Shown: positions 58,560 through 64,000 of the stretch, one piece after another
How positions within the stretch are numbered: the stretch's first letter is position 1
Layout: every line of letters begins with the position of its first letter
Assembly: GCA_015698045.1 (NCBI GenBank)
Contig: BLAL01000004.1
Coordinates: forward strand, 930,001 to 994,000
Origin: Rhizophagus clarus
Taxonomy: Eukaryota; Glomeromycota; Glomeromycetes; Glomerales; Glomeraceae
Direction of reading: 5' to 3'
DNA length: 64,000 nucleotides
Translations under genes and position numbers: made by a program
Notes under the pieces: generated by a model
Seen by the model: the letters and a program-made list of their open reading frames with translations, nothing else
What the model was told of the DNA's origin: nothing
The model's database searches: none

Positions 58560-61320
58560 TTGACTAACACTCATTTTTCCTTTTTTTTGTAGGTCCAGAA
58601 CACTGAAGGTATGGGTTCTGGACTCAATTTTGAAGTTAACCTTCAAAAAAAATTTTTTTTTTTATTAGTTTACTTTAACGAGCATTAGCTAACGCTCGTT
58701 TTATATTTTGTAAGTCCAAAGAGCTGAAGGCTTTACAATTCCACCAATTTTGAAGGCAAACTTCAAAAAATATTTTTTCATTAATTATTTAATGAACTTT
58801 ATTAATGTTTGTTTTTATCTTTCTAAGTCCAGAACACTAAAGGTATGAGTTCTGGACTATTTCTAAGGTTACCTTCGAAAAAAATGATTATTTAACAAAC
58901 ATTCAATTTTAATTTTTTAGGTCCAGAAGTTGAGGTACAGCTCTGGACTTTTTTTTTATTTTAATTTAATGAACGTTAATATTAGCGTTTGATTTTGCTT
59001 TCTTTTTTAAGTCCAGAAGCCAAGGTACAGCTCTGGACTTTTTTTTTTATTTAATTTAATGAACGTTAATATTAACGTTCGATTTCAATTTTTTTTAGGT
59101 CCGAAAGCCAAAGTACAGCTCTGGACTTTTTTTATTTTAATTTAACGAACATTAATATTAACGTTCGATTTTAATTTTTTTTAGTTCCAGAAGTGAAGTA
59201 CAGCTCCAGATTTTTTTTTTATCAATCTAATTCAACAAACGTTAATATTAACGTTCAATTTTTTTTTTAATTTTGTTTATTACTTTTGTAGTCCAGAACA
59301 CCGAACATGCGGCCTTGGATTTCATTTCAAAGGTAACTTTGAAAAAAAAATATTTGGTTGTTTTATTTTTACTTAGCGAAACATTAGTAACGTTTCATTT
59401 TTCTTCTTTTTTAGGTCCGGAATTCCATTTCAAAGAGGACCATTAAGTAAAAAAAAAATTTTTTTTATTTTAATTTCAACGAACGTTAACTAACGTTCGT
59501 TTTCTTTCTTTTTTTAGGTTCGGAACTCTTTAGAGGCGGACCAGTATTTCGAAAGTATAATATCTTCGAAATTTATTTTTTTTTTTTGTTTTATTTAAAA
59601 CGAACATTACTAATGTTCATTTTTTTTGTATTTTTTAGGTCCAGAACTCTATTTCGAGGCAGACCATTTTTTTTTTGTATTTTAGCGAAATGTTAGCAGC
59701 GTTTCATTTTTCTTCTTTTTTTAGGTCCGGAACTCCATTTCAAGGAGGACCATTAAGTAAAAAAAAAATTTTTTTTACTTTAATTTCAACAAACGTTAAC
59801 TAACATTCGTTTTCTTTCTTTTTTTAGGTCTGGAACTCCTTTAGAGGCGGACTATGATATTTCAAAGGTAAAATATCTTCGAAATTTTTATTTTTTTTTG
59901 TTTTATTTAAACGAACATTACTAATGTTCATTTTTTTTTATATTTTTTAGGTCCAAAACTCTTTAGAGGCGGATTATGATATTTCGAAGGTATAATATCT
60001 TTGAAATTTATTTTTTTTTTTGTTTTATTTAAAATGAACGTTTCTAATGTTCATTTTTTTTGTATTTTTTAGGTCTGGAATTTAGAGGCAGACCGGGATT
60101 TTGAAGGTATAATAATATCTTCGAAATTTTATTTTTTTATATTTTACAAAATGAAACCAATTAATGTTTCATTTTATTTTACATTTTTTTTTTAGGTCCA
60201 GAACTCGAAGCAGACCGAAGGTAAAAAAAAAATATTTATTTTTGTTTCAACGAATGTTAAACTAGCGTTCATTTTTTTTAGGTCCGAAAGAAGTGGACCG
60301 AGTTATTTCAAAGGTAAAAAAAACTTCAAAATAATTTTATTTTATATTTTATTTTATGAAACGTTATTAATGTTTTGTTTCATTTTTTTTTAGGTCCAGA
60401 ACTCTAATTTGAAGCGGACTGGTATTTCAAAGGTATAAAGCTTCGAAAAAATTGTTTTTTTTTATTTCAACGAACGTTAACTAATGTTTGGTTCTTTTTT
60501 TAGGTCTGGAACTCCAATTCGAAGTGGACCGGGTTATTTCAAAGGTAAAAAAACTTCAAAATTATTTTTTTTATATTATTTTACAAAATGTTACTAATAT
60601 TTTGTTTCGTATTTCTTTTTTTTTAGGTCAGAATTCACTTTCGAAGCGGACCATGATATTCAAAGGTAATATAATATCTTCGAAAAATTTTAACTTTATT
60701 TATTTTAACAAACGTTACTAATATTCGTTTTTTTATTTTTTTTAGGTCCAGAACTTCCTTTCGCAGTGGGCCATGATATTCAAAGGTAATATAATATCTT
60801 CGAAATATTTTAACTTTTTATTTAAATTTAACGAACGTTACTAATGTTCATTTTTTTTATTTTTTTTAGGTCCGGACTCTCTTTTGCAGCGGACCATAAA
60901 GGTAATATAATAACTTAGGAAAAATTTTATATTTTTTTAACGAACATTATTAACATGCGTTTTGTATTCTTTTTTTTAGGTCTGGATCTTCCAATTCGAA
61001 GCGGACCAGGGTATTTCGAAGGTATAAAGCTTCGAAATGACTTTTTTTATTTTATTTTTATTTCAACGAATGTTAATTAACATTCATTTTCAGTTTTTAG
61101 ATGGAACCCCATTTTGAGGTAGACCAGGTATTCCGAAAATAAAAAAAAATTTTTCTTATTTTTATTAACGAAACGTTAATTAACGTTTTGATTCTTTTTT
61201 TTTGTAGATTTGCGGCTTTTAGATACGGTATTTATTTCGAAAATTATAAGTTTTTTATTTTTGTTTTTTTTTTTAAAAATGAAATTTTAATTAATGTTCA
61301 TTTTTTATTTTATAGGTTCA
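58560..61320 (+). repeat. Intron-like/micro-exon-like array 6 in unit B (plus strand)
   Basis: About 25 units, each with TTTTTTTTAG, then an island such as GTCCGGAACTCC...GAGGCGGACC...TTTCGAAG. GTATAATATCTTCG follows, then an AACGAACGTTACTAACGTTCATT-type palindrome and a T-tract of 10-20. Inner units (58900-59200) are shorter, with GTCCAGA...CTCTGGAC islands forming a simple hairpin. Confidence 0.75.
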
Positions 61321-61413
61321 CAGATTTCTGAAAGCTTCCTGAAACATAATTTTGAAGTAAGGAGGGATAGTATTTTCGCATTTTGTTGTTTTATTGGATC
61401 GAAGAAGTTAAAA

Positions 61414-61464
61414 GTTGTTTGTTGGGATCGAACCAACTGAAACAATGTCCAAACCATTAACAAC
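61414..61464 (-). other. Compact tRNA-like fold in unit B
   Basis: On the minus strand GTTGTT-AATG-GTTTGGA-CATT, then GTTGG-TTCGATC-CCAAC and AACAAC: the same 51-nt fold as in unit A. The T-loop is closer to canonical (TTCGATC). No D arm can be drawn. Confidence 0.4.
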
Positions 61465-61718
61465 ATGATTTTGCAGTATAAAAGTAAAGAAAGAAAGAAA
61501 GGAAGGGAACTTTAGTTTAGTGCATTTAGTAAAATAGTGTAGATTAGTAAATGCACTTTTAAATTTGTAAATATTTTTTTTTTAATGAAATAAATTAATT
61601 GATATTAGTTAACATTATGCGAAATTTTTCTGTGACGCGCATTGGCATGTCCTCAGATTAGTGCAGAAATGTACTTTGCAGAACTGCGCAGATCTGTGGA
61701 CCAAAATTTTTCCCAATG

Positions 61719-63110
61719 GCCAGTACAGAAGTGCCTAATTTGTAATTGATAAATTGATATGCTCTAATCGGTTTGCACCTTCATGTATGATAATTACAGT
61801 CTGTGGTAATTCATAACATACTAGTACAGAAGTAACCTAATTTGCAATTGATAAATTAATATATAATACTAATCGGTTACATCTTAATTGGATCTTAATT
61901 GGATCTTAATTGAACACCGTAGTCGGTATTAAATAATAATTAAATGTAATTAATGGTGGTGTTGCTTTGGTTATAATGTAATCCTTTTTTTAATTACTTA
62001 AAAGTGTTTTTTGAAAGGGATATCAATTTTAATAAAAAATTATAATTTTTGCATACAATTGTATTTGCATACAATGTTTATCGTCTATTATAATAACAAA
62101 TACCTATATTGTGTAATATATACATTGTATAAGAATATAGCATCTGACAGTAAATTGGTAAGACAAAAACATGTATACTATTGCAAAAACGTATAAGGGT
62201 GTGAAATATACACAAGTGATAAATAACATTATGGCCCGCATTATTATAATTTTGGCCAGATTAATTTATTTATTATCAGTATATGGTATCACATAGGCCA
62301 TGTGATTTGCCGATCATTTACTTTATTAAATTTGTAATCAGGTATATCATTATGCTAAAAATAGCTAAACACGAATTATAAATAAACAATACTTTTGAAA
62401 AAATATTGTTACGACCTTTTCTTGTTAACTCTTTCTTTTTTACATTTTTATCTCAAAATACATAATATTACAGATTTACAGGTATTTTAAAACAATATTT
62501 TTTTTTATTTGTACTAATTTTTATTTTTAATATTTTTAACTATATTTTTTCTTGTAATTGTTTTTATTTATCTTTTTACTATTATTTATTTATATATTAC
62601 TATATTTCTTTTCTTATTACTAACTGCTTTTTTACTTTTTTATGTTACTTTCTTTTTTATTATTTACTCTTTACTTTTTTTACGTGTTACTTTTTCATGT
62701 ATTATTTTTTTTACGTGTTACTAATATACTAACTACATCTATTTAATATACTAACTTTTCTAACTGCTTTTTTTACTTTACTTTTATTTTTTTGCATCAC
62801 TAATATACTAACTATATTTAATTAATATACTAACTTTTTTTACTTCTTACATTATATCTCTTTAGCATATTAACCTTTATCTTTTTTTTATTCTATGCCT
62901 TAAACTCAGCATGAATTAATATTCTAACATCTTCATGTTCTTATATTTTTAAATGCAAGATAAATTATTGGGTAATGAATCTTTATTACATTTACTTTTT
63001 CTGTTATAAGTTTTGTATTCATATTTATTGTATATAATAAAATTTACAAATTATAATAAAATGAATTATAATTTTGGTTAGCATTACATTAAATTTGAAT
63101 TATAATTTTG
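61719..63110. other. Right half of the 6 kb element, AT-rich
   Basis: Two diverged copies of AGTACAGAAGTRCCTAATTTG...TAATCGGTT occur at 61728-61790 and 61823-61890. TATACTAACT-type repeats follow (62690-62890). No genes; the frame at 62011-62196 is not supported. Confidence 0.45.
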
Positions 63111-63114
63111 GCTA

Positions 63115-63535
63115 ATATTACAATTGTAATTTGAATAAAATTTGTATATATTCTGTATAAAACCCGTACAAAATTTGTATAAAACCTGTACAAAATTCGT
63201 ATATATTTATGTAAACCTGTACAAAATTTGTATATATTCTGTATAAAACCCATATAAAATTTGTATATATTCTGTATAAAACCCGTATAAAATTTGTATA
63301 TATTCTGTATAAAACCTGTACAAAATTCGTATATATTTATGTAAACCTGTACAAAATTTGTATATATTCTGTATAAAACCTGTACAAAATTCATATATAT
63401 TTATGTAAACCCGTACAAAATTTGTATATATTCTGTATAAAACCTGTACAAAATTTGTATATATTCTGTATAAAACCCGTACAAAATTTGTATAAAATAT
63501 GTATATATTCTGTATAAAACCTGGTTATAATGTGG
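63115..63535. repeat. Minisatellite ACAAAATTTGTATATATTCTGTATAAAAC
   Basis: About ten units of 30-40 bp. Minus-strand frames reading YTGFIQNIYKF repeats (63089-63394, 63391-63603) are translations of the repeat and not genes. Confidence 0.85.
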
Positions 63536-63812
63536 TTATAATCTGTACAATTAGCATTATCCGGAATTTGTACAAGTACGGAATATTTCATAATTTGGTA
63601 CATTTTCTGTCACTAATTGTACAGAATTTGTACAGAATTTGTACAGTATTTGTACAATAATATTTTCTGGACAAATTCCAGATTTTCAATTTTTTACTGG
63701 GATACCATTATGGAACTATATAAATTATACTATAAATTAGCCAAGGATTATTTTATTACTGATAAACAAGTTGATGAAGAGACAGAAGACTTCTTATCAT
63801 CACTTTAGAGAT

Positions 63813-64000
63813 TTAATTCGTGAGCACCCACTGGGGAGGTAATTCAGTATCAAAGGGAATAACCATTAACTCTTCTTGCACAAAAGATCTTTCAGGATGT
63901 TTGACTACATAATCATCATCATCAGTTAGTCCAAAGGGGACTTCTTCCAGCCAGTACAAGACCGGCTGATTTTTTTGCACCATAGATTTCCGGACATGAT
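63813..64000 (-). CDS. Unknown protein, C-terminal part, runs off the right edge
   Basis: Open minus-strand frame from the window edge to the stop at 63813-63815, ending DTELPPQWVLTN. It includes LYWLEEVPFGLTDDDD. No family recognised. Compact convergence (4 bp) with the upstream plus-strand gene suggests the same virus-like locus continuing beyond the window. Confidence 0.5.
   Translation of the reverse strand, partial: HVRKSMVQKNQPVLYWLEEVPFGLTDDDDYVVKHPERSFVQEELMVIPFDTELPPQWVLTN

Larger units (their letters stand above)
58096..61718 (+). mobile_element. Repeat unit B, 3.6 kb, inverted copy of unit A
   Basis: The termini are CATTGGGAATGTTATATCAG (left) and CATTGGGAAAAATTTTGGTC (right, reverse complement). 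The order of parts mirrors unit A: AT-rich inner end, array of about 25 units, tRNA-like segment, CAGATCTG-rich outer end. It is nested in the 6 kb element. It carries no transposase, so movement would depend on proteins made elsewhere. Confidence 0.75.
57660..63701. mobile_element. 6.0 kb non-autonomous element, 4-bp duplication atac, containing unit B
   Basis: Left end CCTATAAAAAATAATTG and right end (reverse complement) CCCAGTAAAAAATTG are flanked by atac at 57656-57659 and 63702-63705. The left end is nearly that of the element inside polB (27139). Its subterminal DNA is TTTGTACAGAATTTGTACAG repeats (57670-58090; 63600-63660) and related GTATATATTCTGTATAAAAC repeats (63120-63530). About 2.4 kb remains after subtracting unit B. 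No coding sequence. Confidence 0.8.
57379..63808 (+). pseudogene. Unknown 127-residue protein split by a 6 kb insertion
   Basis: The first part (57379-57659) begins MSTQIQLTDTKPTYQEI and ends KDPKILN. The last part (63706-63808) encodes MELYKLYYKLAKDYF...FLSSL. Removing the insertion and one copy of the 4-bp duplication joins them in frame. It is mostly helical and Lys/Glu-rich; no family recognised. It converges on the next minus-strand gene with a 4-bp gap. Confidence 0.6.

Noticed and set aside
41285..61718. One 20 kb transposon with 3.5 kb terminal repeats
   Set aside because: Unit A lies inside a Tc1 element and unit B inside a 4-bp-duplication element, so they are better explained as two separate insertions.
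63089..63603. Frames with YTGFIQNIYKF repeats
   Set aside because: Minisatellite translation inside the 6 kb element.

Overview
The window looks like a chromosome segment of an arbuscular-mycorrhizal fungus (Rhizophagus-type Glomeromycota). This is inferred from very AT-rich DNA, short GT-AG introns, Helitron, Tc1, CACTA-like and Polinton-type elements, and protein families such as a GBP-like GTPase and Myb/SANT-like factors. No ribosomal RNA, complete canonical tRNA gene or CRISPR array was seen. Host-type genes are few: an edge-truncated propeller-like gene (1-781), a GBP-like gene with degenerate GTPase motifs (1884-4194), and a small Myb/SANT-like gene whose proline-rich tail is cut off by a stop (55214-55648). 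Almost everything else is mobile DNA, much of it nested.

The central object is an 18.8 kb element at 16792-35555 with inverted terminal repeats of about 550 bp. It carries a decayed but nearly complete Polinton/Maverick-type gene set: a zinc-ribbon YCVKCK protein, a DDE integrase with chromodomain, an A32-like packaging ATPase, a family-B DNA polymerase with an OTU-like N-terminus, an SF3 helicase and several compact unknown genes. No jelly-roll capsid gene is recognisable. The largest gene in the left half instead reads as a retrotransposon-like Gag followed by a retropepsin-like domain. A GTAATTAAA-like box precedes at least six of its genes. Four later insertions sit inside it: an 8-bp-TSD hAT-like element in the integrase, a 4-bp-TSD element and another hAT-like element in the polymerase, and a 3 kb hAT-like fold-back in the right terminal repeat.

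To its right, a CACTA/Tnp2-like transposase relic (35559-41016) is split by a 4.1 kb block whose edges are GT...AG. A Tc1 element (41190-46015) is split by a 3.5 kb repeat (unit A). A Helitron lies at about 47.3-53.2 kb with a two-exon OB-fold companion gene and a RepHel gene. At the right end, three compact genes of a second virus-like or Polinton-like locus appear; the middle one is split by a 6.0 kb 4-bp-TSD element that itself contains an inverted copy of the 3.5 kb repeat (unit B).

A recurring and unexplained feature is tandem arrays of about 100-130 bp units resembling micro-exons separated by complete introns (GT start, TACTAAC-like palindrome, T-tract, AG). They occur in at least five places inside otherwise unrelated elements. 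Coordinates of element ends come from reading the inverted repeats and target duplications by eye.
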